A DNA stretch of 41,441 nt from Acidimicrobiaceae bacterium (GCA_003139355.1 PLIM01000002.1:7366-48806); one strand, 5' to 3'. Shown: positions 9,309-18,836, counted from the stretch's first letter. Notes: a model not told the origin generated them from the letters alone. Numbers and translations are program-made.

Positions 9309-10283
9309 CTATCCGATCGAGAGAGGGAGCTCTCGGATCTCCGCGTTGGCGCCGCCCGGCATCACTGTCGTCGCGGCCGGGAGCACGATGTCTCGGCGCA
9401 CATAGGCGAGAGCGACCGGCGCAGCGAACCCCGGCGACCAGGCGAGGCTCGTGAGACGCCCGATCTCTCGGTCCCCCGAGACGAGGAGCGCATCGTCTGG
9501 GCACTCACCCGCCGAATCCAGCACGACACCACGCAGGCGCCACGCCACGTGTCCGCCCCGGGCATCAAGGCGGGCCACGAGCTCCTGACCTGTGTAACAG
9601 CCCTTCGTGAAGCTCACGGTGTGCGCGACGAGGTTGCCGGCTTCCTGCGGGATCGTCTTTTCGGTGAGCTCGCTCCCCATTGCAGGCACGCCGGCCTCGA
9701 TGCGTGCCACCTCGAACGCCGCCGGGTCGCCCAGCGGGACATCCAGCTGTGGCCAACCAGGCACCTCGGCCGCTGCCAGCACGTCCAAGCCGCCATAGCC
9801 GGGCCAGGTTGTCGGCACGGCGAGTGTCCAAAGACCGCTCATCACCGTCGCGGGCGCGTCAGCAACCATCGCCCCGAGCTCCAGCCCCGCACTTGCGAGC
9901 CTGGTCAGCGAAGCCGGTCCGCGGACCTTGAGACACCGGATGATCCCGCTTTCGAGATCGGCCTTCACTCGCAAGCGGAAGCGCCCGAGCCGCCGGGAAA
10001 GGACTTCGCCGTAGCCGGTCTCGGTGTCGAGCAGCACGACGTCGTCCGCGAGCATCGTGGCCCGGCAGTACACCTCCACCTTGCCCTGCGGTGAGAGCAC
10101 GAGCGTCTCCGCCGAGTGACCGACCGCGAGTGCTCCGAGGTCCTGGCTCACTTGGCCCTGGAGCCAGCCACGCGCATCCGGGCCCCCCACCACGACGGCG
10201 TCCCGTGCAGTCTCGAGCGCGCAGGCGTCGTCGTGGATGAGGGCATAGGACCGCTGAAGATCAGGCCGGGCGATCAGGTTCAG
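9309..10283 (-). CDS. ygfZ: YgfZ/CAF17-type iron-sulfur cluster maturation protein, probable CTG start
   Basis: YgfZ proteins are folate-binding relatives of GcvT that help assemble or repair iron-sulfur enzymes. The signature KGCYTGQELVARLDARG is present about three-quarters of the way along, and GWLQGQVSQDL marks the start of the folate-binding domain. No ATG, GTG or TTG lies at a sensible place. A CTG at 10283 overlaps the trpE stop as CTGA, has GGAAAGG about eight bases upstream and gives 324 residues. Alternatives are GTG at 10358, which overlaps trpE by 79 bases and adds an arginine/glycine-rich stretch, or GTG at 10193, which would cut into the domain. Confidence 0.85.
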   Translation of the reverse strand: MNLIARPDLQRSYALIHDDACALETARDAVVVGGPDARGWLQGQVSQDLGALAVGHSAETLVLSPQGKVEVYCRATMLADDVVLLDTETGYGEVLSRRLGRFRLRVKADLESGIIRCLKVRGPASLTRLASAGLELGAMVADAPATVMSGLWTLAVPTTWPGYGGLDVLAAAEVPGWPQLDVPLGDPAAFEVARIEAGVPAMGSELTEKTIPQEAGNLVAHTVSFTKGCYTGQELVARLDARGGHVAWRLRGVVLDSAGECPDDALLVSGDREIGRLTSLAWSPGFAAPVALAYVRRDIVLPAATTVMPGGANAEIRELPLSIG

Positions 10284-11881
10284 AGCCGCCGCCTTTCCGC
10301 CGAGAGCTGGCGAGCCCCGGCTACGGCCGTCAGCACGGCCGCGGCCTTGGCCGCGCACTCCTCGTCTTCGGCAGCCGGGTCGCTATCGGCGACGATGCCG
10401 GCCCCGGCCTGCACCGAGGCTCTGCCGTCCGCGGTCGCGACGAGCGTGCGGATCGCGATCGCCGTGTCGAGGTTGCCCGAGAAGTCGATGTAACCGACGA
10501 TCCCCGCGTACGGGCCTCGTTTAGTGGGCTCGAGCTCGTCGATGATCTCCATCGCCCGCACCTTCGGCGCGCCTGAGACGGTCCCGGCGGGAAGTGTCGC
10601 CCTCAGCACGTCCACAGGTCCCCGGCCCTCGAGCAGCTCACCGGAAACCTCGGAGGTGAGGTGCATGACGTGGCTGTAACGCTCGACGGTCATCAGCTCG
10701 TCGACCCGTTCGGAGCCAAAGCGCGCCACCCTGCCCACGTCGTTGCGAGCCAGGTCGACGAGCATGACGTGCTCGGCGAGCTCCTTCGGGTCCTCGACGA
10801 GCTCGGTCTCGAGCCTGCGGTCCTCCTCTTGGTTCGAACCGCGTCGGCGCGTTCCGGCGATCGGTCGCGACACGACGCGCCCGTCGAGGAGCTGGACCAT
10901 CGGTTCAGGCGACGCTCCGACGACCGACACACCCCCCAGGCGGACGAAGAACATGTACGGGCTGGGGTTCACCTGCCGGAGCACCCGGTAGACATCGAAC
11001 GGGTCGCAGCCGAGGTCGAAGTCGAAGCGCTGAGACAGCACGACCTGGAACGCGTCGCCTGCACGGATGTACTCCTTGGCGACCTCGACGGCCTGGCGGT
11101 ACCGCTCGGCGCTGGTGCCTCGCCGAACGGTGCCGTCCGGGAGGGACGCCCCGGGCGACGGCGGTGCGACGAGCGGCTCGTGGCCCGGGCGCTCCAGGTC
11201 GTTGCGGATCACCTCCAAGCGCTGCAACGCGTCGAGGTAGGCGGGCCGGAGCCCGACTGCATTCCCACTTTCGTCCTTGTCCGGCTCGACAAGCACGTTG
11301 TTGACGAGCGTCACCCGCTGGCGCCAGTGGTCGAAGGCAGCGAGCTCGCCGATCACCGACACGACGGCGTCGGGATGACCGAGGTCGTCGGTCGGTGGCG
11401 CCGCAAGCCGCTCTACCTCGCGGACAACGTCGTAGCCGAGATAGCCGACCAGACCGCTGTGAAGTGGAGGAAGCCCCTCGAACGACGGCGACCGGAGCTT
11501 GTCGAGAATCGACTCGACACAGGCGAGCACACCTTTGTCACGGGGAACCGAATCGGGAACTGAGCCCTGGGTCACTTCGATCTGGCGGCCGCGCGCCACC
11601 AGGGTCGCTGCGGGCGAGCGCCCGACGAACGAGAAGCGGCTCCAGCGCTCGCCGCGCTCGACCGACTCGAGCAGGAAACCGGGCCCGTCCCCGACCATTG
11701 CCCGGAAGGCCCCGACCGGAGTCAAGCTGTCAGCGACAAGCTCTCGCCAGACCGGGACGACCGAGTACTGCCGGCCGAGCTCGCAGAACATCTCCAGACC
11801 AGGGCTGGCTTGCGCGGTGCCACTCCGGGCAAGGGCGCTTGACCCCGGGCTCGAACACTCCCGCGACCCGGTGCCGGTCAC
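10280..11881 (-). CDS. trpE: Anthranilate synthase component I
   Basis: TrpE makes anthranilate from chorismate with ammonia from a glutamine amidotransferase subunit, which is not in this window. The N-terminal region contains [18 protein letters not shown], the tryptophan feedback site. The catalytic part shows [42 protein letters not shown] and [21 protein letters not shown]. The GTG at 11881 overlaps the hisI stop as GTGA and gives 533 residues with a 30-residue leader before [11 protein letters not shown]. The ATG at 11791 would be an alternative, but its GGAG lies too close to it. Confidence 0.95.
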   Translation of the reverse strand: MTGTGSRECSSPGSSALARSGTAQASPGLEMFCELGRQYSVVPVWRELVADSLTPVGAFRAMVGDGPGFLLESVERGERWSRFSFVGRSPAATLVARGRQIEVTQGSVPDSVPRDKGVLACVESILDKLRSPSFEGLPPLHSGLVGYLGYDVVREVERLAAPPTDDLGHPDAVVSVIGELAAFDHWRQRVTLVNNVLVEPDKDESGNAVGLRPAYLDALQRLEVIRNDLERPGHEPLVAPPSPGASLPDGTVRRGTSAERYRQAVEVAKEYIRAGDAFQVVLSQRFDFDLGCDPFDVYRVLRQVNPSPYMFFVRLGGVSVVGASPEPMVQLLDGRVVSRPIAGTRRRGSNQEEDRRLETELVEDPKELAEHVMLVDLARNDVGRVARFGSERVDELMTVERYSHVMHLTSEVSGELLEGRGPVDVLRATLPAGTVSGAPKVRAMEIIDELEPTKRGPYAGIVGYIDFSGNLDTAIAIRTLVATADGRASVQAGAGIVADSDPAAEDEECAAKAAAVLTAVAGARQLSAERRRL

Positions 11882-12240
11882 GACGGCGAGTCGCCGAACC
11901 GGCGGTGAAAACAGCTCCAGTCGCCGGTGTGGCACGCGCCGCGGCCCTCCTGGTCGACGGTGATGAGCAGTGCATCGCCGTCACAGTCGTAGGCGGCAGC
12001 CCGAACCCATTGGCGATCGCCCGAGGTCTCCCCCTTGCACCAGTACTCCTGCCGGCTCCGGCTCCAGAACCACGTGCGAGCGGTCGTCAGCGTTCGGCGC
12101 AACGCCTCGGCATCCATCCATCCGAGCATCAAGACGTCACGGGTCGCGCGGTCCTGCACGATCGCGGCCACGAGCCCCTTCTCATCGAAACGGATCTCCG
12201 CGATCTCCTCCTCGGTGAACCCCACCGGTGAGACGGTCAC
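11878..12240 (-). CDS. hisI: Phosphoribosyl-AMP cyclohydrolase
   Basis: HisI opens the adenine ring of phosphoribosyl-AMP in histidine synthesis and needs zinc and magnesium. The 120-residue protein shows [30 protein letters not shown], the metal site DCDGDALL and the zinc cysteines of [11 protein letters not shown]. The start GTG at 12240 overlaps the stop of the upstream groES-like gene (GTGA). It is separated from the other his genes and linked to trpE, an arrangement known from other actinomycetes. There is no HisE domain fused. Confidence 0.96.
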   Translation of the reverse strand: MTVSPVGFTEEEIAEIRFDEKGLVAAIVQDRATRDVLMLGWMDAEALRRTLTTARTWFWSRSRQEYWCKGETSGDRQWVRAAAYDCDGDALLITVDQEGRGACHTGDWSCFHRRFGDSPS

Positions 12241-12593
12241 AAGTACAGCCCTGTCCCGTCCTCGAGTCGCTCCGAGGCGACCGCCGGGATGTCGCGTTCG
12301 CGCAGGATCACGTAGTCCTCGCCTTGAACCTCCACCTCGAAGCACTCCTCGGGATTGAACAGGACGCGGTCTCCGGCCCGGATCGAGCGCACGTTCGGGC
12401 CGACCGCGGCAACCTCGGCCCACGCGAGGCGGTGGGCGACCGAGGCCGTGGCCGGGATGAGGATGCCGGCGCGCGATCGCCGTTCGCCTTCGGCCGTCGG
12501 CACGTGCACCAGCACGCGGTCGTTGAGCATCGTGACCGGCTGCTTGACCTCGTCGGAAATCGACCTGGGCCGGCTCAACTCGGGCAACTCCAC
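12237..12593 (-). CDS. GroES/Cpn10-like protein, first gene of the trp operon
   Basis: The 118-residue product contains a chaperonin-10 fold: [14 protein letters not shown], an A/GGILIP-like mobile loop ([10 protein letters not shown]), [25 protein letters not shown], and [13 protein letters not shown] at the end. It differs enough from housekeeping GroES that it is probably a paralogue, and no groEL is near. The start GTG at 12593 is chosen because TACGGT ends seven bases upstream, which indicates a leaderless transcript. Its link to hisI and trp genes may be only positional. Confidence 0.8.
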   Translation of the reverse strand: MELPELSRPRSISDEVKQPVTMLNDRVLVHVPTAEGERRSRAGILIPATASVAHRLAWAEVAAVGPNVRSIRAGDRVLFNPEECFEVEVQGEDYVILRERDIPAVASERLEDGTGLYL

Positions 12594-12600
12594 GACCGAA

Positions 12601-12606
12601 ACCGTA
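12601..12606 (-). promoter_or_regulatory. -10 hexamer of the groES-like/hisI/trp operon
   Basis: TACGGT on the minus strand ends seven bases before the GTG at 12593, matching the TANNNT pattern seen before many starts in this window. No good -35 is visible. No leader peptide rich in tryptophan and no attenuator is seen between this site and the first gene. Confidence 0.5.
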
Positions 12607-12748
12607 GTGCCACCGACGAGCAGCCGTGACCCTGGTCGTGCCGCGCCGCAACTACAGGACGTCAGGGCGCGCCCAGGATCCGAAGAGAGTGGCCCGAAGG
12701 CAGGACGGCCGCGCGGGAAAGCTCGAGCCGACTCGGCATCATGGGAAG

Positions 12749-14005
12749 GTGGATCGCGTCCTGCTGCTCGTCCCTTCCGCCTCCTATCGCGCTTCCGACT
12801 TCCTCGATGCAGCCAGGGCGCTGGATCTCCAGGTGATCGTCGGGTGCGACGAGGCACTCGCCCTGGCCGGAGGCAGCGGGTCCGTGCAGGTCCGCCTTGA
12901 GGATCCAGAGGCGGCTGCGGATGCGATCGTGGCACTCGACGCTGTCACGCCGCTCGACGCGGTGCTGGCCGTGGACGACCAGGGGACGCTCGCAGCGGCC
13001 CGTGCCGCGCAACGCCTTGGCCTTCGCGGCAACCATCCCGACGCCGTTGCGGCCGCGCGGGACAAGCTCGTCATGCGCAGAATGCTCAGCGGAGCCGAGG
13101 TGTCCCAGCCCGCGTTTGCGGTCCTCTCCCCCACCGCCGAAGCCGCCGAGCTGACCCGGCTCACCGGGCTGGTCGGCCTGCCATGGGTGGTCAAGCCCAC
13201 ATCCTTGTCAGGGAGCCAGGGTGTGATCCGGGCAGATACCGTCGCGCAAGCCTTGGCGGCGGTCGCACGCTCCCGGTCGATCGCCACGAAGGCGGGCGTG
13301 GCGCCGGATCAACCTCTGCTCGTAGAGGAGTTCGTGGGCGGCCCCGAGGTGGCCGTGGAAGGCGTGCTCGAGAACGGCGAGCTTACGGTCCTGGCCGTGT
13401 TCGACAAGCCGGACCCGCTCGATGGCCCCTTCTTCGAGGAGACCTTGTACGTGACACCGTCAAGGCTCGATGCCTCTGAGCTCAGCGTCGTGACCACGAC
13501 CATCCAGGCCGCCACCAGAGCACTCAACCTCAGGGAGGGCCCCGTCCATGCGGAGCTTCGCGTCCGGGACGGGCGAGCGTGGGTAATCGAGGTGGCTGCT
13601 CGCTCGATCGGTGGACTGTGCTCGCGCACCCTCGAGTTCGGGACGGGGATGAGCCTCGAGTACGTCATCCTGGCGCACGCGCTGGGCCGGCCGGCCGGCT
13701 CGCTGCGGCAAGGTCAGGGCGCAGCGGGCGTCTTGATGCTGCCGATCGGTACCGGCGGCGTCCTCGCCGAGGTCACAGGACGCGAACGGGCTCTCCAAGT
13801 ACCTGGAATAGTCGGCATCGAGCTGACGATCGCCCCGGGTCGCGTGCTCGTTCCGCTGCCCGAGGGGAACCGCTATCTGGGCTTCGTCTTCGCTCGCTGT
13901 GACAGCCCAGAGCACGTGGAAGCGGCGTTGAGAGCGGCACTCGCCGAGCTGGACGTCCGATTGGAGCCGGAACGACCGCTCAAGCGCCGGCTGGCCGGAC
14001 GCTGA
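12749..14005 (+). CDS. ATP-grasp family ligase of unknown substrate
   Basis: ATP-grasp enzymes join a carboxylate to an amine or similar group with ATP. In this 418-residue protein an N-terminal Rossmann-like part ([20 protein letters not shown]) is followed by the ATP-binding lysine loop [14 protein letters not shown]. The hinge [17 protein letters not shown] and the metal-binding [13 protein letters not shown] come next, then a C-terminal domain resembling carnosine-synthase or PurK-type proteins. The start GTG at 12749 has CATCAT six bases upstream, a weak leaderless promoter. It stands alone between two minus-strand operons and its end overlaps hisF by 26 bases. The substrate is unknown. 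Confidence 0.85.
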   Translation: MDRVLLLVPSASYRASDFLDAARALDLQVIVGCDEALALAGGSGSVQVRLEDPEAAADAIVALDAVTPLDAVLAVDDQGTLAAARAAQRLGLRGNHPDAVAAARDKLVMRRMLSGAEVSQPAFAVLSPTAEAAELTRLTGLVGLPWVVKPTSLSGSQGVIRADTVAQALAAVARSRSIATKAGVAPDQPLLVEEFVGGPEVAVEGVLENGELTVLAVFDKPDPLDGPFFEETLYVTPSRLDASELSVVTTTIQAATRALNLREGPVHAELRVRDGRAWVIEVAARSIGGLCSRTLEFGTGMSLEYVILAHALGRPAGSLRQGQGAAGVLMLPIGTGGVLAEVTGRERALQVPGIVGIELTIAPGRVLVPLPEGNRYLGFVFARCDSPEHVEAALRAALAELDVRLEPERPLKRRLAGR

Positions 14006-14750
14006 CGCCTCGCGCCGCGAGCTTCTCCTTCGCCTCCGCGATGGTGTGGCGTCCGAAGTGGAATATCGACGCGGCGAGCAGCCCGTCGGCGTGCCCGATG
14101 AGCGCGCCTTCGACAAGATGCTCGAGCGTGCCGACACCCCCACTCGCGATCACCGGCACGCGCACCGAGTCCGCGATCCGGCTGGTCAGTTCCAGGTCGT
14201 AGCCGGCCTCGGTCCCGTCCCGGTCCATCGAGGTTATGAGGATCTCCCCAGCGCCGAGTTGCGCGCAGGCCGCGGCCCAGCTCGCCGCGTCCAGACCGGT
14301 CGGACGCCGCCCGCCGTGAGTGAAGACCTCCCAGTGCCCGCCGTCACCGCTGCGACGGGCGTCGATTGCCACGACCACGCATTGCGCCCCGAACTCGCTC
14401 GCCAGAGCATCGATCAGCCTGGGCGCGGCGACCGCGGCAGAGTTCACCGCAACCTTGTCGGCCCCTGCTCGAAGCAGCCCCCGGCCGTCCGCGACCGAGC
14501 GGACACCACCTCCGACCGTGAGAGGGATGAAGACCTCCTCCGCGGCGCGTTCAACGACGTGCAGCATCGTCGCGCGATCGTCCGAGGAGGCAGTGATGTC
14601 GAGCAGCACGAGCTCGTCGGCGCCTTCAGCGTCGTAGCGCGCGGCCAGTTCGACAGGATCGCCGGCGTCGCGAAGTCCCTTGAACTCGACGCCCTTGACG
14701 ACCCTTCCGCCATCGACGTCCAGACAAGGGATGACCCTCACGGCCCGCAC
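13980..14750 (-). CDS. hisF: Imidazole glycerol phosphate synthase, cyclase subunit
   Basis: HisF uses ammonia delivered by HisH to form imidazole glycerol phosphate and AICAR. The 256-residue barrel has the catalytic aspartates in [15 protein letters not shown] and [13 protein letters not shown]. Also present are [19 protein letters not shown] and [11 protein letters not shown]. Two GTG starts are possible: 14750 gives [11 protein letters not shown] and overlaps hisA by 13 bases, and 14741 overlaps the hisA stop as GTGA, as elsewhere in the operon. The 3' end runs 26 bases into the convergent ATP-grasp gene. Confidence 0.96.
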   Translation of the reverse strand: MRAVRVIPCLDVDGGRVVKGVEFKGLRDAGDPVELAARYDAEGADELVLLDITASSDDRATMLHVVERAAEEVFIPLTVGGGVRSVADGRGLLRAGADKVAVNSAAVAAPRLIDALASEFGAQCVVVAIDARRSGDGGHWEVFTHGGRRPTGLDAASWAAACAQLGAGEILITSMDRDGTEAGYDLELTSRIADSVRVPVIASGGVGTLEHLVEGALIGHADGLLAASIFHFGRHTIAEAKEKLAARGVSVRPAGA

Positions 14751-15499
14751 GCAGCAACCGCCTCCGAGATCGAGAGCGCTCCCGACAACAGCGCCCGACC
14801 CACTATCGCCCCGTCCAGCCGGCGGCCGGCAGCGCCAAGACCTGCCAGTGCGGCGAGGTCCGAGATGCCGGCGATGCCGCCCGAGGCCACCACCGCAAGC
14901 CCTGTCACCGCGAGCACGTGCGCGAGTCCTGCCAAGTCTGGGCCGGCTCCGGTCCCGTCACGATCGATGTCGGTCACCACCACACCGCCGAGAGGTAGGC
15001 CCGCGAGACGCTGCAGAGCCGCCTCGAGCTCGAGCCCTCCGGAAACCACCCAGCCGCGCACCGCCACCTCGCGCCGAACCTCGCCTGCCGGCCCGGCGAC
15101 CGAGCGGTGGTCCAGCCCGACGAGAACCTGGCCGGGCCAACGCTCGACCATCCCGACGAGCACCTCGGGATTCTCGACGGCCACTGTGCCGACCACGACC
15201 CGTGCGACCCCGGCGTCAAGCAGCCCCGCAGCGGCGCTCTCGTCGCGGATTCCCCCACCGGCCTGCACGGGCACCCCGGCACATGAGGCGATGCGGACAA
15301 CGACGTGCCGGTTCGGTGAGCCGCCTTCGCGCGCAGCGTCGAGATCGACGACGTGCAGCCGTGAGGCTCCGGCCGAGACGAATGCCTCGGCCTGCTCCAG
15401 CGGATCGCCGTACACGGTCTCAGAACAGAACTGGCCGCGGAGCAGGCGCACGCATCTGCCAGCCCGGATGTCGATGGCGGGCCACAGCTCCAACGTCAC
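14738..15499 (-). CDS. hisA: Phosphoribosyl-ProFAR isomerase (HisA, PriA-like features)
   Basis: HisA isomerises ProFAR in histidine synthesis. The 253-residue barrel has the catalytic aspartates in WPAIDIRAG and VTDIDRDGT, the VGLD strand and the GGGIRDE phosphate site. It also contains [21 protein letters not shown] and an RGW motif ([11 protein letters not shown]), like the dual HisA/TrpF enzyme PriA of Streptomyces and Mycobacterium. Because a separate trpF is in the same window, dual function is not required here. The GTG start at 15499 overlaps the hisH stop (GTGA). Confidence 0.95.
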   Translation of the reverse strand: MTLELWPAIDIRAGRCVRLLRGQFCSETVYGDPLEQAEAFVSAGASRLHVVDLDAAREGGSPNRHVVVRIASCAGVPVQAGGGIRDESAAAGLLDAGVARVVVGTVAVENPEVLVGMVERWPGQVLVGLDHRSVAGPAGEVRREVAVRGWVVSGGLELEAALQRLAGLPLGGVVVTDIDRDGTGAGPDLAGLAHVLAVTGLAVVASGGIAGISDLAALAGLGAAGRRLDGAIVGRALLSGALSISEAVAACGP

Positions 15500-16131
15500 G
15501 ACTCCGAAGGCTCCTCGGTGCAGATCCGAGCGAAGCGCTCGAGCAGCTGCAGGCCCGCGAATGCCGACTTCTCCGGATGGAACTGCGTGCCGAACATGTT
15601 GCCCTGCTCGAACGCGACCGCGATCTCACCGCCGTAGTCACACGTGCCGACGACGCTTTTGAGGGCCTCGGCGCCCTCTGGAGCCGGGGCATAGGAGTGG
15701 ACGAAGTAGTACCAGCGGCTCGAGGCGTCACCGAGCAGGCGCGAGCGTCTCCCCGTTGAGGTCCTCACCACGTTCCATTGCATCTGTGGGCGGCGCTCGG
15801 TCGCTGCGATCGCGCGAACCGACCCCTGCAGGATGCCGAGACCAGCGACGTCCGGGTCTTCTTCCGAGCTCTCGAAGAGCAGCTGCAGACCGACACAGAT
15901 CCCGAGGAAGGGGCGGCCATCGCTGATGCAGAGCCGGACCACCTCATCGAGCCCCGAGTCGCGAAGCGCCCTGGCACATGCGCCGAAGGCACCGACGCCG
16001 GGCAGTACGATCCCCGACGCGTCCAAAGCGCCTTCCGGGCTGTCGACCAAACGAGCGTCTGCGCCCACGTGCTGCAGGGCCTTCTCCGCGGAGCGGAGGT
16101 TCCCGATGCCGTAGTCCAAGACAGCGATCAT
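15496..16131 (-). CDS. hisH: Imidazole glycerol phosphate synthase, glutaminase subunit
   Basis: HisH releases ammonia from glutamine and channels it to HisF. The 211-residue protein has the class I glutamine amidotransferase triad: cysteine in FLGICVGLQLLF, then histidine and glutamate in GTQFHPEKSA. The start is MIAVLDYGIGNLRS with the oxyanion-side PGVGAFG following. The ATG at 16131 lies seven bases after the hisB stop, with TAGG overlapping that stop as a short ribosome site. Confidence 0.96.
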   Translation of the reverse strand: MIAVLDYGIGNLRSAEKALQHVGADARLVDSPEGALDASGIVLPGVGAFGACARALRDSGLDEVVRLCISDGRPFLGICVGLQLLFESSEEDPDVAGLGILQGSVRAIAATERRPQMQWNVVRTSTGRRSRLLGDASSRWYYFVHSYAPAPEGAEALKSVVGTCDYGGEIAVAFEQGNMFGTQFHPEKSAFAGLQLLERFARICTEEPSES

Positions 16132-16138
16132 GTCTGGC

Positions 16139-16750
16139 CTACAGCAGGCCCTTGGTCGACGGGACGCCACTGCCCTCGATCCGGGCGGCGTCCCGCAGTG
16201 CACGGCCGACCCCCTTGAAAGAGGCTTCGAGGACATGGTGGGGATTGCGCCCGTGACGAAGCTCGATGTGCAAGGTGAGCGCCGCCGAGTGCACGAAGGC
16301 GCGCCAGAACTCCTCGGCCAGCTGGACCTCGAACGGAGGGCTCCCGAGCGGCGCAGTCTCGCCGAGCGCCACGTCGTAGTGCAGGTACGGCCTCCCGGAA
16401 AGATCGAGAGCGACGTCGACCAACGCCTCGTCGAGCGGCACGGCAATCGACGCGAAACGGCGAATGCCCGCTTTCGAGCCGAGCGCCTCGGCGAGGGCCT
16501 CTCCGAGGACAATGCCGGTGTCTTCGACGGTGTGGTGCGCATCGACCTCGAGGTCGCCGCGAGCCTTGAGGTCAAGGTTCAAGCCGCCGTGCCTGCCGAG
16601 CTGGGCCAACATGTGGTCGAAGAACGGCAGGCCGGTGTCCGCCAGGGCGGCCCCACTCCCGTCCAGCTCGACAAGGACCGCCACCTGGGTCTCCTTGGTC
16701 GAACGCCTCCGCTCGGCACGCCGTGGGTCGGAGTTGGGGTTCGTTTCCAT
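16139..16750 (-). CDS. hisB: Imidazoleglycerol-phosphate dehydratase
   Basis: HisB dehydrates imidazole glycerol phosphate with two manganese ions. The 203-residue single-domain protein shows the metal-binding motifs FFDHMLAQLGRHGG, DAHHTVEDTGIVLGEAL, and RHGRNPHHVLEASFKGVGRAL near the end. It closes with the typical STKGLL. There is no HisN phosphatase domain, as in other actinomycetes. The start ATG at 16750 has AAGGCT six bases upstream, which could act as a weak -10 or, as AAGG, as a ribosome site. Confidence 0.96.
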   Translation of the reverse strand: METNPNSDPRRAERRRSTKETQVAVLVELDGSGAALADTGLPFFDHMLAQLGRHGGLNLDLKARGDLEVDAHHTVEDTGIVLGEALAEALGSKAGIRRFASIAVPLDEALVDVALDLSGRPYLHYDVALGETAPLGSPPFEVQLAEEFWRAFVHSAALTLHIELRHGRNPHHVLEASFKGVGRALRDAARIEGSGVPSTKGLL

Positions 16751-16798
16751 CGGTCAAGCCTTGCACGTTCCTGGGCTCCGCCGCCCGCACGGTGCCGG

Positions 16799-17863
16799 CT
16801 AAGCGCGTGCCGCCAGCTGACCGCACGCCGCAGAGATCGAGCGTCCTCGATTCTCGCGGATCGTGGCGTTGACGCCGGCCTGCCTGAGCCACGCTTGGAG
16901 TGACAAGACGCGGGCGCGGGCGGACCCTCTGAGCCCCCTCGAGAGACCTCCCGCTGTCGGATTGAGCGGGATGAGGTTGACGTGAGCTCCCAGAGGCCGT
17001 GCGAGAGCCGCGAGCTCGAAGGCGTCGGCGGGCCGGTCGTTCACGTCCTCGATGCAGGCCCACTCGAAGGAGATCCTCCTTCCGGTCGATGCCCGGTACT
17101 CCTCGCAGGCTTCCATGACCATGCCAAGGGGGTATCTGCGGTTGAGCGGTACGAGCTGGTCACGCAGCAAGTCGTTGGCCGCGTGCAGCGACACGGCGAG
17201 GTTCACCTGGAGGGTCTTTCCCGCCAGCTGACGGATGCCGGGCACGACGCCAACCGTGGAAATTGTGAGATGCCGGGCAGCCAGTTCAAGATCACGGTTC
17301 ATCCGCACGACCGCGGGCCACACCGCGTCAAAGTTCGCCAGCGGCTCGCCCATCCCCATGAGCACGACGTTGCCGAGCTGGCCCCAGCGCTCCGACCTGC
17401 AGCGCCTCGCCGCGACGACCACTTGCTCGATGATCTCTCCAGAACTCAGCTGCCGGCCAAAGCCCGCGTCTCCAGTCGCGCAGAAGCTGCAGCCCATCGC
17501 ACAGCCGGCCTGGCTCGAGACGCACACAGTCGTGCGGTCGCGATAGCGCATGAGGACCGTCTCGATGCGCTTGCCGTCGCTCGTCCCGAGCAGCCACTTC
17601 ACCGTGGAGCCCCTGTCCGCCACGCTCTCGGCAACGCAGTGGAAGGCCGGTGCCAGGCCCGGCGCAACTTCGAGCTGGTCGCGGAGTGCCCGAGGGAGCT
17701 CGGTCAGCTCCCCTGGCTCCGCCAATCGCCGGTAGAAGCCGTCGAAGACCTGGTTCACGCGGTATGAGGGCTCATCGGAGAGGAGCTCCTCGAGTTCGTC
17801 GCGTCCCAGGTCGTAGCGGCTCACGAGAGCGAGCTCATGATTGTCCGCTTCGTCCTCTGACAT
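16799..17863 (-). CDS. rlmN: 23S rRNA (adenine2503-C2)/tRNA methyltransferase
   Basis: RlmN is a radical SAM enzyme that methylates A2503 of 23S rRNA and A37 of some tRNAs. The SAM cluster motif is CAMGCSFC, preceded by the conserved cysteine of TTVCVSSQ. MGMGEPLAN, VSLHAAND and the second catalytic cysteine in SISAACGQL follow. The 354-residue length is normal. The ATG at 17863 overlaps mshD by 29 bases; an alternative GTG lies at 17824, closer to the conserved RYDL. It ends 48 bases before hisB. Confidence 0.95.
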   Translation of the reverse strand: MSEDEADNHELALVSRYDLGRDELEELLSDEPSYRVNQVFDGFYRRLAEPGELTELPRALRDQLEVAPGLAPAFHCVAESVADRGSTVKWLLGTSDGKRIETVLMRYRDRTTVCVSSQAGCAMGCSFCATGDAGFGRQLSSGEIIEQVVVAARRCRSERWGQLGNVVLMGMGEPLANFDAVWPAVVRMNRDLELAARHLTISTVGVVPGIRQLAGKTLQVNLAVSLHAANDLLRDQLVPLNRRYPLGMVMEACEEYRASTGRRISFEWACIEDVNDRPADAFELAALARPLGAHVNLIPLNPTAGGLSRGLRGSARARVLSLQAWLRQAGVNATIRENRGRSISAACGQLAARA

Positions 17864-18824
17864 CTGCGCCCGGCAGTTCTCCTGCTCCGCCGGCAGCCAC
17901 GTCGGTGACGTACGCGCGGTCTGTGTGGTCGTCGACGAACCCGAGCGAGAAGTAGAGCTTGCGTGCCGCCTCATTGTCGTGGTCGACGTACAGCATCCCC
18001 GTGCTCACGCCGCGCTCGCAAAGCGAAGCCAGCCCTGCCAGCATGAGCTGGCGTCCCAGACCGCGGCCCCGGAAGTCCGGATCGACCGCGATCACGTAGA
18101 TCTCGCCGAGTTGGTGGTTGGTGGCCCCGCTCATCACGTCGTCCTCGGGCTCGTGGAGCTTCGTCCAGCAGAAGCCCGCGAGACGCCCGTCTCGCTCATG
18201 CATCAGGAACCCGCTCGGGTCGAACCACGGCTGACGTTCGCGCTCGCTGATGGTGGCGAGATCCCACGAGCCCTGTTCGGGATGGCCGTGAAACGCGCGG
18301 TTGTTCACCTCGAGCCACGCCAGCTCGTCCTCGCCGGTTCGAAACGGCCGGACCGGGATCGCTGCGCTCTCCCCCGTGACGGGAAGTGAGCGGCGCATCT
18401 GGATGAGCTCACGGCCGCGTCGCATGCCGACAGCCTCGGCCACGGCATCATTGACCGGTCCCGGCTTGGGCACCCACAGGTGCACGTGACCTCCGCCCTG
18501 TGCCGCGATCTCGCCGAGCGCGGTGCTGAGCAGGTCCTGCTGGAGGTCGGCACTGCCCGAGCGCCACCGCGGGTGCACGACATACTCGACGGCCCAGCTT
18601 GCGTCGTTGCCCCGGCTGATCTGCGCGTAGGCGACGACGCGTTCACGACCGCACTCTCGGGCCACGAAGCCGGCAAAGCCCTCGCGACCACCTTGGACCA
18701 GATCGAGCCACTGGTGCTCGCCGAGAGCGCGATGGCCGTCGGCTGTGCTCGCGGCCTCGAGCAGGACCGAGATGGCAGCGATATCTGCCTCTCCCATCCT
18801 GCGCTTGATCTCCACATTGTGCAC
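17835..18824 (-). CDS. mshD: Mycothiol synthase
   Basis: MshD acetylates the cysteine of Cys-GlcN-Ins in the last step of mycothiol synthesis, the main thiol of actinomycetes. The 329-residue protein has two GNAT domains. The second shows LAGFCWTKLHE, EIYVIAVDPDFRGRGLGRQLMLAGL and MLYVDHDNEAARKLYFSLGF, typical of MshD. The GTG at 18824 is preferred over an upstream ATG (18851) because TATGTT ends six bases before it. The gene is the strongest single taxonomic marker in the window. Confidence 0.9.
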   Translation of the reverse strand: MHNVEIKRRMGEADIAAISVLLEAASTADGHRALGEHQWLDLVQGGREGFAGFVARECGRERVVAYAQISRGNDASWAVEYVVHPRWRSGSADLQQDLLSTALGEIAAQGGGHVHLWVPKPGPVNDAVAEAVGMRRGRELIQMRRSLPVTGESAAIPVRPFRTGEDELAWLEVNNRAFHGHPEQGSWDLATISERERQPWFDPSGFLMHERDGRLAGFCWTKLHEPEDDVMSGATNHQLGEIYVIAVDPDFRGRGLGRQLMLAGLASLCERGVSTGMLYVDHDNEAARKLYFSLGFVDDHTDRAYVTDVAAGGAGELPGADVRGRSGQS

Positions 18825-18830
18825 CTGGCG

Positions 18831-18836
18831 AACATA
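18831..18836 (-). promoter_or_regulatory. -10 hexamer of mshD
   Basis: TATGTT on the minus strand ends six bases before the GTG of mshD, so the message should begin at or next to the start codon. Together with the nth -10 it makes a 49-base divergent intergenic region. Confidence 0.55.

Noticed and set aside
12607-12748. Tryptophan attenuator or leader peptide for the trp operon
   Set aside because: No short frame with tandem tryptophan codons and no paired terminator/antiterminator seen.
14046-15662. 538-codon open frame opposite hisF and hisA
   Set aside because: Rich in arginine, proline and serine without any motif; hisF and hisA are certain.
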